From Imperialibacter sp040222815 (GTDB lineage: Bacteria > Bacteroidota > Bacteroidia > Cytophagales > Cyclobacteriaceae): a stretch of 64,000 bases of DNA. Location: contig NZ_JAVKCH010000025.1 of NCBI RefSeq assembly GCF_040222815.1, positions 139,651 through 203,650 on the forward strand, read 5' to 3'. The position numbers were made by a program, and so were the translations under genes. Within the stretch, counting starts at the first letter, position 1. Every line of letters starts with the position of its first letter. The notes under the pieces were generated by a model, which worked only from the letters and a program-made list of their open reading frames with translations, searched no databases and had not been told where the DNA came from. This document shows positions 1-10,700 of the stretch, piece by piece.

Positions 1-896
1 AGCTCCTCGGTCATGGAATTTACCATATTGATAACCCCATTTTTATCCACCATTACCATTGCGTCAGGAGCACTTTCTAGCAAACCTCTGAACTTCATTT
101 CTGACGCACGCAGTTCCTCTTCCGCCTTTTTTCGCCAGGAAATGTCCCTGATGGCTGCCGACACGAACATGCCTTCGGGCAACTCAATAGGGCTGATACT
201 AATCTCAACCGGAAATTCAGTGCCGTTTTTTTTCAACCCAAAAAGTTCGAGCCCTTCACCCATGGGCCTGGCGTGAGGATTGGTAAAGAACCCTGAACGC
301 TGGCTTGGGTGCGCTTTTCTGAAGCGTTCCGGGATCAGTAATTCTATTGGTTTGCCAAGTAATTCATTTCTGGTGTAGCCAAAAAGCTTTTCACTCATTG
401 AATTGATCATGTTGATAGCACCAGTTTTGTCCACTAACACGATGGCATCTGGAGCACTTTCGAGCAGGCCTCTGAATTTCATTTCTGAGGCCTTTATTTC
501 GTTTTCAAGCTTTTTGGTGGCTGAGATATCTGCTACATGCACGAAAAAGCCCATTACCTCACCGTTTTGAATGTCGGGATAGTAGTTGGCCTGGACATTG
601 CGTGCCTCCCCGGACGGCTTGGTTAACTCACGTTCAAAATGCTGAGCGTTCCCTTTCAGTACCTCGGCAATGAGGGGCTGGTTTTTCTCATAAAGAGAGC
701 CGAGGAGCTCCTGCATCGTGATTTTGCCGACCATTTGCTCATGGCTTTTACCGAACCATTCCCGATAAGCTTTATTGGCAAATCGGCAGACTTCATTTTT
801 GTCCCAATAGGCGAGCATTGCCCCGATGTGGTCAGCAAACAGTACTCCAAAATCGATGCCCTGGTGTGCATCATGATTTGATGACTTGTTTAACAT
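1..896 (-). CDS. Multi-PAS sensory protein, N-terminal part (runs off the left edge)
   Basis: Reading the minus strand from the ATG at 896-894 gives an open frame to the window edge, so the C-terminal output domain is not visible. It begins MLNKSSNHDAHQG. At least two PAS domains follow, joined by the linker typical of S-box arrays (RKKAEEELRASEMKF). The second and third PAS starts share the same string, ASEMKFRGLLESAPDA, and are also very alike in DNA (about 1-120 and 380-490), which points to recent domain duplication. There is no signal peptide or membrane segment in the visible part, so it is probably a cytoplasmic sensor. In this phylum such proteins usually end in a histidine kinase, but that is inference. 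The gene is divergent from the araC-type gene at 1224. Confidence 0.85.
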   Translation of the reverse strand, partial: MLNKSSNHDAHQGIDFGVLFADHIGAMLAYWDKNEVCRFANKAYREWFGKSHEQMVGKITMQELLGSLYEKNQPLIAEVLKGNAQHFERELTKPSGEARNVQANYYPDIQNGEVMGFFVHVADISATKKLENEIKASEMKFRGLLESAPDAIVLVDKTGAINMINSMSEKLFGYTRNELLGKPIELLIPERFRKAHPSQRSGFFTNPHARPMGEGLELFGLKKNGTEFPVEISISPIELPEGMFVSAAIRDISWRKKAEEELRASEMKFRGLLESAPDAMVMVDKNGVINMVNSMTEE

Positions 897-1223
897 GAAT
901 GCTTTTTATTCAGCCAGTTTCTGTGCGAAAACCAGCACCTTAAAAATATTGAAAGCCTCAACAGGAACTTAACTAGAAGTGTAGGACAGAAGGATATTTC
1001 AGTAATACACTGACTATTGAGGGGGATGGGAGTTAAATATAGGAAAGATACGCCTATTTTACCTATTCAAGTACCGATTTGCCAAGATTCACCCATTCTG
1101 TGCTTAAGCGGCATCTTACATATTAAGAGGTTTTTACCAGTCGGCACCAGGCTTTCGAATGTGTATTGATGCATTTTGTTACTTTGATGAGCGTAATGTG
1201 GGATGCAGTCAAATTGAAAACGT
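897..1223. other. Divergent intergenic region
   Basis: This stretch of about 330 bases separates the PAS protein from the AraC regulator and must hold both promoters. I see no clear hairpin, repeat or TAnnTTTG box in it. The short open frames across it are not coding-like. Confidence 0.5.
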
Positions 1224-2135
1224 ATGATAATTAGTCGGTCGCCGGTAGCAGACGCTCCGCTGTTTAGCAACAAGCCACCCGAATTCTCTGATCACACTCT
1301 TTGCCAATATGTGGGAGGCAAAGGGGCGGTGGTTCCCGCACACATCGCAGGACTGGGAGTAGCGGTGGTCATGAGCGGCGAGGCAACGTTTCGGATTAAT
1401 AGGGAGGTGATAGCAATAAATGAGGATAGCTTTCTGGTGGTTAACAGAGGAAGCAAGCTGTCTTTTGAGCTGGAACGGGACGATACCCAGGTCGCCTTGC
1501 TGTACTTTGACGCAGCGCTTTCGAAGCTGTTATACAACGGACTGATGAAAATCAGCGATGAAACTTCCGGTTGGTCAGCAGTTAGTGAAGAGGACTTCTC
1601 GCTCGTGGAGCACGTACATTTCATGAATGCTTCGCTCAGAGAACAGTTTCAACTTCTGATGGAGCTTGGAAACAGTTGTGCCTCTTTTCACTCATTAAAA
1701 GCTGACATGGTTGTGCGATCTATACTGGATAGCTTGATAAGCGAAAATCATCATGCCCTTCAAATTTCGGAGAAGCTCAGAGTTGTGAAAACAGTTACAA
1801 AAATAGCACTGTACAAGCGATTGGCTGCCGCCAGGGAGTGGATAATCAACAATTGTCAGCAGCCAATTGATTTGCAGCAAGCGGCAGCTGTTGCCATGCT
1901 TGATAAGCAGCATTTCCTCAGGCTTTTCAAGCGGGCCTATCAAATTACACCTCACAACTTTTTGACCAGAGTGCGGCTAGAAAGGGCAGAGAAACTATTG
2001 GAAGAGACGGATTTGGCCGTTTCTGACATTTGCCGGTCTGTAGGCTTCGATAGTGTTCCTTCGTTCACTAGTCTGTTCAAAAGAAACTATGGCGAAGCGC
2101 CTGGGCGTTACCGGCGGAAAATGAGGCTGCACTAA
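1224..2135 (+). CDS. AraC-family transcriptional regulator
   Basis: 303 residues. The last 100 or so residues form the AraC double helix-turn-helix. The first helix pair lies around AREWIINN to FLRLFKRAYQ, and the second shows the family signature (VSDICRSVGFDSVPSFTSLFKRNYGEAPGRYR). The N-terminal 170 residues are a cupin-like sensing region of the kind that binds a small ligand. The start chosen is the first ATG in frame; there is no Shine-Dalgarno sequence, as expected for the phylum. The SRPBCC gene follows 65 bases downstream in the same direction and may be co-transcribed or regulated by it. The ligand cannot be told from sequence. Confidence 0.88.
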   Translation: MIISRSPVADAPLFSNKPPEFSDHTLCQYVGGKGAVVPAHIAGLGVAVVMSGEATFRINREVIAINEDSFLVVNRGSKLSFELERDDTQVALLYFDAALSKLLYNGLMKISDETSGWSAVSEEDFSLVEHVHFMNASLREQFQLLMELGNSCASFHSLKADMVVRSILDSLISENHHALQISEKLRVVKTVTKIALYKRLAAAREWIINNCQQPIDLQQAAAVAMLDKQHFLRLFKRAYQITPHNFLTRVRLERAEKLLEETDLAVSDICRSVGFDSVPSFTSLFKRNYGEAPGRYRRKMRLH

Positions 2136-2200
2136 AATTCTCCATTTTCGATAAGCCGGAGGGAGTTGGTGATACTAGTTTTGAAAAAAAACACAATAAA

Positions 2201-2701
2201 ATGGAGAGAGATCAATGGAGCCAGTTTAAGCTGAGGGTAAATGTTGACGCCCCGGCAGATAAAGTTTACAACTCATGGGCAACTCCCGGCGGGTTGGAGA
2301 AATGGTTTTTGAGAAAAGCCTTATTCAGGGACAAGGCTGGGATGAAAAAGTCAGAGGACGCACCTATTGAACAAGGCGATACGTATGAGTGGTATTGGCA
2401 CGGCTATCCCGATAGTGTGGTGGAGAAGGGGACAGTGCTGAAAGCCAATGGTAAAGACTTCTTTAGCTTTACCTTTTCCATGAAATGCCCTGTTACTATC
2501 AATATGTACGAAGAAGCTGGCGAGTTGATTGTTCAATTGGTTGAAAGCGGACTGCCTCTTGACGACGACACAGCGATGAAGCATTTTGTAGGCGACTCAA
2601 GGGGGTGGATTTTTTACCTGGCGAATTTAAAGTCGGTGCTGGAAGGAGGGCTGGACTTGCGAAACAAAAGGATGGAAATCACAAACGTCATTACAGCTTG
2701 A
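2201..2701 (+). CDS. SRPBCC (START/AHSA1-like) domain protein
   Basis: 166 residues with the opening typical of the AHSA1/Bet v1-like fold: an acidic-basic strand (FKLRVNVDAPADKVYNSWATPGGLEKWF) followed by alternating strands, and a C-terminal helix (RGWIFYLANLKSVLEGG). The fold encloses a hydrophobic cavity and is used for binding lipids or for chaperone-cofactor roles. It is cytoplasmic, with no signal peptide. It follows the AraC gene closely, so it may be a target of that regulator. The substrate is unknown. Confidence 0.8.
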   Translation: MERDQWSQFKLRVNVDAPADKVYNSWATPGGLEKWFLRKALFRDKAGMKKSEDAPIEQGDTYEWYWHGYPDSVVEKGTVLKANGKDFFSFTFSMKCPVTINMYEEAGELIVQLVESGLPLDDDTAMKHFVGDSRGWIFYLANLKSVLEGGLDLRNKRMEITNVITA

Positions 2702-2796
2702 TCCCAGACTTTGCAGGTATATTTCCGAGCGGTGTGAAGAGGATTGACGGCTAAAGATAATACCGATTCATAGCTACAACTGACCTATACTTAAAG

Positions 2797-2804
2797 TAGC
2801 TTTG
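2797..2804 (+). promoter_or_regulatory. Candidate -7 element (TAGCTTTG)
   Basis: This matches the Bacteroidota sigma-A -7 consensus TAnnTTTG exactly and lies 33 bases before the ATG at 2838. No good -33 TTTG was found at the usual spacing, so the call is tentative. Confidence 0.35.
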
Positions 2805-2837
2805 CGCCACCAAATGGCTAACTAACTGCTTTTAAGT

Positions 2838-4586
2838 ATGGGTCTTAACTCCATTCGCCGAATATACGATCACACCACGGAATACAACATCGTTGCGCTT
2901 GAACAGTGCCGGGCTATTTTGCTCTCCCAGTTTCCCTACATGAGCGAAAAGGAAGCTGATGACCTGCTACTTGATGCGGGCGAGCATTCAATCAAGCCCT
3001 ACCGGCCCATCGTGATCATTGCCGAAGGCAGAGACAAGCAAGTACTGGGGGTAGCCATAGCATCTCACTTTATAAAAGACAATTTTATATTTCTCGATTT
3101 TATCGCTACCAATAAGCACCGCATCAGTGGTGGAATAGGCGGGGCGCTTTACGAACGACTGAGAGACGAAGCGCACAGTATCTCGGCCGTTGGAGTATTC
3201 TTTGATTGTTTGACAGACAAACGGGAGTGGGCCGTTGACGCAGCGGAGCACAAACAGAATCTGGCCCGACTGAAATTTTACGAGAAGTATGGGGCCCGCC
3301 CACTTGAGGGGTTTAGCTATGACTTGCGCCGTGACGACGAGTCTTACTTCTATCTCGTTTTCGATGGATTAGGCAAGAAAGACCACCTTTCGGCTCAGCT
3401 TTGCAAGAGCATCGTTTCAAGTATTCTGGAAAACAAGGCTAAAGGGAAGGTGTCGGATGAATACGTTGGGCAGGTGCTTCGCTCGATAAAGGGATCGATA
3501 GCACTGCGACCTTTCAGGTATATTAAATCTGAGCCGGTAGAATCCACAAAGGCATCCGTTCCTGCCGATAAGCAAATAGCGTTGGTTGTAAATGAGGGCC
3601 ACCTGATACATCACGTCAGAGAAAGGGGCTATCTGGAATCGCCGGTGCGGGTTACTTCCATCATAAAGGAATTGAAAAAGACTTCAATTTTTAGAGATAC
3701 GCCCGCCAAAGCGTACCCCGATAGCCATATTGAAGCAGTGCACGACAGGCAATACCTGAAGTTTTTGAAGAAGATTTGTGCGTGGATCGGCGAAACGACC
3801 ACCATGTACGGTGATGTGTTTCCTATCAGAAACGCAGCCAGGCTTCCGAAGGACATTGAGCTTCAAATTGGCTACTACTGCATCGACACCTCCACGCCGC
3901 TCAATGCCAATGCCTACAAGGCTGCCAGAGGTGCCGTGAACTGTGCACTCACTGCCGCTGATGTCGTTTTGGGCGGCCAACCTATGGCCTATGCCCTGGT
4001 GAGGCCTCCGGGGCATCATGCCGAGCGGAAATATTTTGGCGGCTTTTGCTACCTAAACTCCAATGCCGTGGCTGGGCATTACCTGAGTAAAAGGGGCAAA
4101 AAAGTGGTGATTCTCGATATTGACTATCACCATGGTAATGGCCAGCAGGACATATTCTATCACAGGTCTGATGTGTTTACGGTCTCTATTCATGGCGATC
4201 CGGAATACGCCTATCCCAACTTCACCGGGTTTACTGACGAAATTGGTGAAGGGGAGGGAGAAGGGTTTAACCTCAATATCGCTTTGCCCAAGGGCGTAGA
4301 AGGACCAGCTTATCATAAGGCATTGAAGAAAGCACTTGAGGCCATAAAAAAGTACAAACCCGATTACCTTGTGATAGCGCTCGGTCTTGATATCGCCAAG
4401 GGAGACCCCTCCGGCACCTGGTTGCTGTCGCCGGACGATTTTGCTATCAACGGCAAAATGATTGCCGAACTCAAGCTGCCCACTTTAGTTATTCAGGAAG
4501 GTGGCTACAAGAACAAGGTGCTTGGTGTGAATGCCAGAAGGTTCTTTCAGGGGTTGTGGGAGGGTTACTATTTGAATGAAGCCTAA
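2838..4586 (+). CDS. GNAT acetyltransferase fused to histone-deacetylase-family hydrolase
   Basis: 582 residues in two enzymes. Residues about 1-180 are GNAT-like: a motif A region (FLDFIATNKHRISGGIGGAL) and the motif B end (LARLKFYEKYGARP). Residues about 250-580 are a class II/acetylpolyamine-amidohydrolase-type deacetylase with the complete catalytic set: the His-His pair in PPGHHA (H393, H394), zinc ligands in DIDYHHGNG (D429, H431), the third ligand D518 in LGLD, and the transition-state tyrosine Y557 in EGGY. The deacetylase half should therefore be active on acetyl-lysine or acetylated polyamines. There is no signal peptide, so it is cytoplasmic. A single chain that can add and remove acetyl groups is unusual. 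The substrate is not shown by the neighbours. The N-terminal half could instead be a regulatory acetyl-CoA sensor. Confidence 0.85.
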   Translation: MGLNSIRRIYDHTTEYNIVALEQCRAILLSQFPYMSEKEADDLLLDAGEHSIKPYRPIVIIAEGRDKQVLGVAIASHFIKDNFIFLDFIATNKHRISGGIGGALYERLRDEAHSISAVGVFFDCLTDKREWAVDAAEHKQNLARLKFYEKYGARPLEGFSYDLRRDDESYFYLVFDGLGKKDHLSAQLCKSIVSSILENKAKGKVSDEYVGQVLRSIKGSIALRPFRYIKSEPVESTKASVPADKQIALVVNEGHLIHHVRERGYLESPVRVTSIIKELKKTSIFRDTPAKAYPDSHIEAVHDRQYLKFLKKICAWIGETTTMYGDVFPIRNAARLPKDIELQIGYYCIDTSTPLNANAYKAARGAVNCALTAADVVLGGQPMAYALVRPPGHHAERKYFGGFCYLNSNAVAGHYLSKRGKKVVILDIDYHHGNGQQDIFYHRSDVFTVSIHGDPEYAYPNFTGFTDEIGEGEGEGFNLNIALPKGVEGPAYHKALKKALEAIKKYKPDYLVIALGLDIAKGDPSGTWLLSPDDFAINGKMIAELKLPTLVIQEGGYKNKVLGVNARRFFQGLWEGYYLNEA

Positions 4587-4745
4587 GCTCCCGGAAAGGT
4601 ATTGCCTGCTTATAGTTGTTAGTGAATCTTAATGCGTTCTTTGCGTTAGCTAGCACGCATGCATTCGTATGTTTATGGAATGTATTGTTATGCCAAACAA
4701 TTTGAACGGCCTATATTGACCAATCAATCAGCTGGCTATTTTTTC

Positions 4746-7517
4746 ATGAAAAGAGGACTTTTCAGTTTTTTAATCTTTTTGACACTGCACGTTCCACTCG
4801 GTAGTTATGCGCAGGCAGTGAAGGGCGTTCTAACATATGCCGGAGAGGAAAGGTTGGCATTGGATGGTGAATGGGCCTTTTATTGGAAGCAGCTTCTGGA
4901 GCCCGGAGATGAGGCATTTACCGCCAACCCACCTACGTACGTAAAACAAGTGTCCTATTGGAATACCCACCAAGAGCTGGAGGAGCAGCTACCAGCGTTT
5001 GGCTATGCTACCTATCGGCTGGTTGTGAAGTCAACTCAGGACTACAGGGTCGCCATGGAAATACCTGGCTTCAATTTGTCGTATGCACTTTTTCTCAACG
5101 GCGAACTGATCAGCGGCGATGGCGTGGTGTCCTACTCGAAAGGCTCCTACGTCCCCGACTGGACCGTCAGCATGAAAACCGTGATGCTGCACGAGGGCGA
5201 AAATGAAATAGTGGTTCAGGTGGCCAATTTTGATCACTCCAATGGAGGCTTTTTTAAACCCATCATTATTGGCGACCCCGATATTCTTCCACACGAAAGA
5301 GACCTCAACCTCATCATCGAAACGTTCAATATTGGCGGGGTGTTTCTTATCGGATGCTTTTTTGTCGGCTTGTTTTTCTATCTGGGCGAAGACAAATCAT
5401 TCCTTTTCTACGGTCTGTTTGTCATTATGTACGCCTTGTATATCAGCAACTATGGTCAGTATGTGTTCGGTACAGTTTTTCCTGCCGTTCCTGCCCGGAT
5501 CAAGCTAAAAATCACCTACCTGACCATGTATCTGGCGTGGCTGTTTTACACACTTTTTCTGTGCGAACTGTTCAAGGAGGATTTTCATAAAATTGTTTCA
5601 AGGATTGCTCTCATTATTGCTGTTCCCCTGTGCCTTTCCGCATTGGTATTGCCCATGAGCATTTATACGCTAACCCTGGTTCCGTTCAGTGTTGTTGCTT
5701 TGTTGTATATCATTTATGGGTTTTACATCACTTTGGTGGCACGAGTGCGGAAAAGGGGAGGCTCTTTGTCTATTTTTCTAGGCTTGGCCCTTTGCACCTT
5801 GGCGATCGTGATTTTGTCGGCTTACCATTATAACCTGATTCTTACCAGGCCCAACGCCATCAGCGTGTTGTTTACGGCCACTTTTTTTGTCATGTCCTTT
5901 GCCTTTGCTGAGAAAATTGGCAAAGCCTTTAGTTCCGCAAGGGCGCTACAGCTTGAAACTGCTTCGCAAAAACGGGAGATTGAAATACAAGCCAAAGAAT
6001 TGAAGCAACTGGATGAAGCCAAATCTCGGTTTTTCGCCAATATCTCTCATGAGTTCCGCACCCCGCTTACCATGATTTTTGGGCCTGTGCGGGAGCTCTT
6101 ACTAACCGTTCACGATAGCCGCCCCAGAAAGTATTTGAAAACCATCCAAAACAACGCCAGCCGTTTGTTAAAGCTGGTCAACCAAATTCTGGAGTTGGCA
6201 AAGCTTGATGCCGGGCACCAAATGCTGGTGAAAGAGTATGTTGACGTCAGTAAATTCATTAGTGAAACTGTGGAGAGCTTTCAACTGGAGGCGAAATCAA
6301 ACAGTATCAAGCTCTTGCTAAGGGCCAGCGATCAGATTTCAGGCTGGACCGATCCTGATGCGCTTGAAAAGATCGTATTGAACCTATTGTCGAACGCATT
6401 CAAGTTTACGCCGGGCGGAGGAACTATAACCCTGACACTTTCTTTGGAAGGCACAAAAGCCAGAATCGATGTTGAAGACACTGGTATTGGCATACCGCAA
6501 GATCAATTGCCTTTCATTTTCGACAGGTTCTGCCATACAGAGAGTGACAAGCAGGCAAGCTCAGGTATCGGGCTTAGTTTGGTAAAGGCGCTGGTAGATC
6601 AGCTAAATGGTGAGATTACGGTAGAGAGTGAGCCGGGCGTTCGAACCTGTTTTAGGCTTTTCTTACCCCTGGAGAAAGACGAGACCGAGGGCAGCTCCAC
6701 AATTGGTGGTGCTGCTATTGCTTCCGAAGAGGCGACAGGCGTTACCGCCAACGGGGAAACTCCCAGGATACTGGTGATTGAAGACAATGATGAGGTACGC
6801 CAGCTTATTGCAGAAGTCTTAAGCCACGATTTTGAGGTGTTGTCCGCCTCCAATGGAACCTCAGGCATCGTAACAGCCATTGAGCAAATGCCTGATGGGA
6901 TCATCTGCGATTTGATGATGCCGGGTATTGATGGGTTTGAGGTGTGTGCGCAATTGAAACAAAACGAAAAGACCAGTCACATTCCCATTGTGATGCTGAC
7001 TGCCAAAGCCGACAAGGAAAGTAAAATCAAGGGGCTGGAGACGGCGGCCGACGACTACCTGACCAAGCCGTTTGATCAAAAGGAGCTCATTGTGAGGCTA
7101 AGGAATCTGCTGGAGAGCAGGCGGCAGCTCATGCGTAAATACAGTCAGCAGACGATCCTGAAGCCCCAGGAGATTGCAGTCTCTTCCGTCGACAAGGTTT
7201 TCCTGGAAAAGGTGATTGCGGCGGTTAACACCCACCTGGCCGATGAAGGATTTTCAGTAGACGAACTCAGCAGGGAGGTGGGCATGAGCAAAAGCCAGCT
7301 CAACCGCAAGCTACAGGCGTTGATAGGCCAAACACCTAATAAGCTGATAAGGAGCTTCAGGCTGCAACAAGCCTATGAACTACTGGCAAAGAACGCTGGC
7401 TCGATAGCTGAAATTGCCTATATGACCGGCTTTTCCAGTCCCAACTACTTCAATGCCGTGTTCAAAGATGAATTTGGTATAGTGCCGGGACAGGTTCAAC
7501 GCAATAAGCCGGATTAG
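4746..7517 (+). CDS. Hybrid sensor histidine kinase: 7TM-DISM, kinase, receiver, AraC output
   Basis: 923 residues from the ATG at 4746, which gives a clean signal peptide (ending SYAQA, residue 24). An upstream in-frame ATG at 4659 would add 29 unlikely residues. Order: periplasmic DISM-type beta domain (about 25-185), seven membrane helices (about 190-395), short coiled coil, HisKA with H435 in ISHEFRTPL, HATPase with N, G1 and G2 boxes (about 535-645), receiver with phospho-acceptor D722 (CDLMMPG), and an AraC helix-turn-helix (about 820-920). Sensing, phosphorelay and DNA binding are in one membrane-bound chain, as in the hybrid two-component systems of Bacteroidota. The DISM domain often binds carbohydrate-like ligands. 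The FG-GAP gene 186 bases downstream is the obvious candidate target. Confidence 0.9.
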   Translation: MKRGLFSFLIFLTLHVPLGSYAQAVKGVLTYAGEERLALDGEWAFYWKQLLEPGDEAFTANPPTYVKQVSYWNTHQELEEQLPAFGYATYRLVVKSTQDYRVAMEIPGFNLSYALFLNGELISGDGVVSYSKGSYVPDWTVSMKTVMLHEGENEIVVQVANFDHSNGGFFKPIIIGDPDILPHERDLNLIIETFNIGGVFLIGCFFVGLFFYLGEDKSFLFYGLFVIMYALYISNYGQYVFGTVFPAVPARIKLKITYLTMYLAWLFYTLFLCELFKEDFHKIVSRIALIIAVPLCLSALVLPMSIYTLTLVPFSVVALLYIIYGFYITLVARVRKRGGSLSIFLGLALCTLAIVILSAYHYNLILTRPNAISVLFTATFFVMSFAFAEKIGKAFSSARALQLETASQKREIEIQAKELKQLDEAKSRFFANISHEFRTPLTMIFGPVRELLLTVHDSRPRKYLKTIQNNASRLLKLVNQILELAKLDAGHQMLVKEYVDVSKFISETVESFQLEAKSNSIKLLLRASDQISGWTDPDALEKIVLNLLSNAFKFTPGGGTITLTLSLEGTKARIDVEDTGIGIPQDQLPFIFDRFCHTESDKQASSGIGLSLVKALVDQLNGEITVESEPGVRTCFRLFLPLEKDETEGSSTIGGAAIASEEATGVTANGETPRILVIEDNDEVRQLIAEVLSHDFEVLSASNGTSGIVTAIEQMPDGIICDLMMPGIDGFEVCAQLKQNEKTSHIPIVMLTAKADKESKIKGLETAADDYLTKPFDQKELIVRLRNLLESRRQLMRKYSQQTILKPQEIAVSSVDKVFLEKVIAAVNTHLADEGFSVDELSREVGMSKSQLNRKLQALIGQTPNKLIRSFRLQQAYELLAKNAGSIAEIAYMTGFSSPNYFNAVFKDEFGIVPGQVQRNKPD

Positions 7518-7614
7518 AGAATCAACCCGACCACTCTCGACATGCTAGTCAGTAAGGCAATTTTGCTTCGACAAAACCCTGCTTATTCTGGAAATATCCC
7601 TCTTCGCCTCAAAA

Positions 7615-7643
7615 CCTTAAGCATTTGCATCAAATCCTTAAGC
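7615..7643 (+). promoter_or_regulatory. Paired direct repeats, candidate AraC-type operator
   Basis: CCTTAAGC occurs at 7615-7622 and again at 7636-7643, each preceded by an A-rich triplet. The repeat distance is 21 bases, two helical turns, which is the usual layout of AraC-family half sites. They lie about 60-90 bases upstream of the ATG at 7704 and just after a kinase with an AraC output domain. Confidence 0.45.
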
Positions 7644-7703
7644 CGAAGAAAATGCTAATACTGAGCTTTGAGACTGAATTAAGACGAATCCAAATTCAGC
7701 TCT

Positions 7704-10700
7704 ATGAAAGTCAGAATGATCTTCGCCCTTTTGGTACTATCTGTTGTAAGGCCAACCTGGGCTCAGTTTAATGAAGACGCAGTCAATAGCATCGTCATCA
7801 ACGAGACTTCAGCCGGTGGAGTAAGTGATTGGGGCGACTACGACAATGATGGCGATCTGGATTTGGTCATTGGTTCCTTTAGTTTTCTTTTCGTGGAGCT
7901 ATATATCAATGAGGGGGGCACTTTTACACTCTCAAACCCAGGCATCTTTAGCACCAACGGCGGCAATATAAAATGGGGGGATTACGATGGAGATGATGAC
8001 CTCGACTTACTGGTTACTCGTTCCAGATCATTTTCCGACGATTATTTGCTGAAACTGTATGAAAATGAGGGGGGGATTTTTACAGATGTAACTAATGAAG
8101 TGGGCTTACCGAACACGCTTTCACATTTTGGGAGTTGGGGCGATTTTGATGGCGATGATGACCTCGACCTGGCGGTGATCGCCACAAAAGACAGCAAAAT
8201 CAAAGCTATTATTTACGAGAACAATGGTGGTGTGTTTACGGACATTGGTGCCGCCCTACCCGAAGCTGAAGAAGGCACAGTAACCTGGGCGAATTTTGAT
8301 GAATCAGACGACCTGGAGCTGTTGGTTACAGGGTTCAACCGAACGGCATTCAAAACACAAAGCAGCATTTTCAAAAGAGTGGAGGGTGTGTTTGAAGACA
8401 TCGGCGCCGGGCTCTCCGGCGTTATGTATAGTTCAGCCAGTGCAGGTGATTTTGATGGAGACAGCGACTTTGATATTATTCTAACAGGCTCCGCCAATAG
8501 CCTCGCCAGCCACTCGGCAGGGGTGCCCAAGTCTTTTATCTATAGAAATGACGACGGTGCTTTCACGGCCATAAATGCTGGGATTGACAATGTGATGTAT
8601 GGCTCCTCCGAATGGGGTGACTACGACAATGATGGCGATGACGATCTTATCATAACTGGTCTTACAAACTATCAGGAAGGGGAAGCTATTACTAAAATAT
8701 ATCAAAGTAATGGTGACGGGACTTTTACTGACTTAGACGTGCCACTCCCAGTAACCATTTTTGGCCATGGGCAATGGGGCGATTATGATGGTGATACCGA
8801 CCTTGATTTTGTTCTCATTGGGCAACAATACATTTATGACGACCTGCGGGTCAGAAAGATTTATACCAATACATTGCTGCCGGAGACATCCATTGATTTG
8901 GCGATTGTCGATGAGAACACGCCGATAGGCACCCTCATCGGTACGTTGTCTACCGTTCCGGCCGGTACCTATACCTATGGTTTAGCAGAGGGAATAGAAG
9001 ACAACGAGTCGTTCAGTATAGTCGGAAATCAACTCATATCCGACATTGTATTTGACTATGAATCACGAAACAGCTATTCGCTCAGCATTGAGGTGTTCAC
9101 CGAAGGAGAAGTGATACATTCTCAATGGCTTACAATTGAAGTAACGGATCAGAATGAGACGCCATCGTCCATCCAACTAGATAACCCGTCAGTCAATAGA
9201 TCAGTCGGAAATGGAGGGCTCGTAGGGACGTTGGCAGCCAACGACCCAGATGCAGATAATGAGCATGAATACTCTCTGGCCAACGGAGAAGGAGACGACT
9301 TCAATAGCCAATTTAATATTGAAGGCAATGCGCTGACTGTCAACAGTCCGGGAAGCCTTTCGGCGGGAGCCTACAGCATTCGCATAATGGCAGTAGACCA
9401 GGATGGGGCCGCCGTTGAGCAAGCTTTTGTCATTGACGTGATTGATGACATTCCCTGGACATTCGTGCGCAATGACCTTGCCTCCGAAGTTCTGCATGCG
9501 ATGACTTTCACCGACGCTGATTGGGCGGATTATGATGGCGATGGCGATCAGGACTTGCTCATCGTTGGAACAGGTGAATCCAGCCAGCCGGTGGCAAGAA
9601 TCTACGAAAACGACCAGGGTACTTTTGTTGATACCGAAGCCAGCCTACCAGCTGTGTTGGGTGGTGCTGCGAGGTGGGGCAAAAAAACAGCTGATGGATA
9701 TGCCGACCTGCTGCTGACAGGCTCAGTCGACGGAGTTGCTCAAACAGGTGTTTATCATTACGAGAATGGAGGGTGGAATAAGAATGCCAGCAACTTTGTA
9801 GACGTTGGCGATCTTGGATCAAGTTATGCCGATTGGGCGGATTATGACCAGGATGGTGACCAGGATGTGGTGCTGACGGGGTCTACCGCCAACAGTATAA
9901 AGTACTCAAAAATCTATCGAAACGATGACGGAACCTATATCGACATTGAGGCTACACTGGCCGTGGTGTCGGATGGAGTTGTAGAGTGGGGCGATTATGA
10001 CGGTGATGGAGATCTGGACCTGGCTTTGGCTGGTGATGGCTGGTTTGAATTTGTTGGCAAGGTTTACAGAAATGATGGTGGACAATTCGTCGACATTGAG
10101 GCTGGCATCACGGCAGTGGGGGTTAACTCTATGACGTGGGGTGATTATGACAATGATGGTGACTTAGACTTATTGCTTCACGGCATTGATACTGATTGGG
10201 TCACTCATACCTACATCTACGAATATGACGGCGACAGCTTTGTAGAAACGGAGCTCTTTCTGGGTTTTGGAAGCAGTTGCGTAGACTGGGCAGATTACGA
10301 TCATGACGGTGATTTCGACATCATTGCCACAGGCTCATTGGTGGTGTCGGAAAACATTACTACCCGTGTTTTTGAAAACAACGACAAGACTTTTTCCGAC
10401 CTGCTAATGGATTTGCCGGGGGCAATCCTTGGCCAGCTGCAATGGGTCAATATTGACAGCGACCTCGACCTGGACTATCTGATCACAGGGTTCAATGGGA
10501 GTAACGTCATTTCTGAATTATATCTCAACCAGCTTTTTTCCAATCAGGCGCCTGCCGACATACTGCTTGACAATGCTCATCTCAAACAATCTGCCGGTTC
10601 ACAGGCCCTGGTTGGTAGTTTTTCTGCGATAGACCCCGACAATGCCGACACTCACACCTTTTCGCTGTCCAGTGGTGAGGGCGATGAACACAACGAACTA

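Noticed and set aside
4659..4745. 29-codon N-terminal extension of the hybrid kinase
   Set aside because: It would sit in front of a perfect signal peptide; the internal ATG at 4746 is the sensible start.
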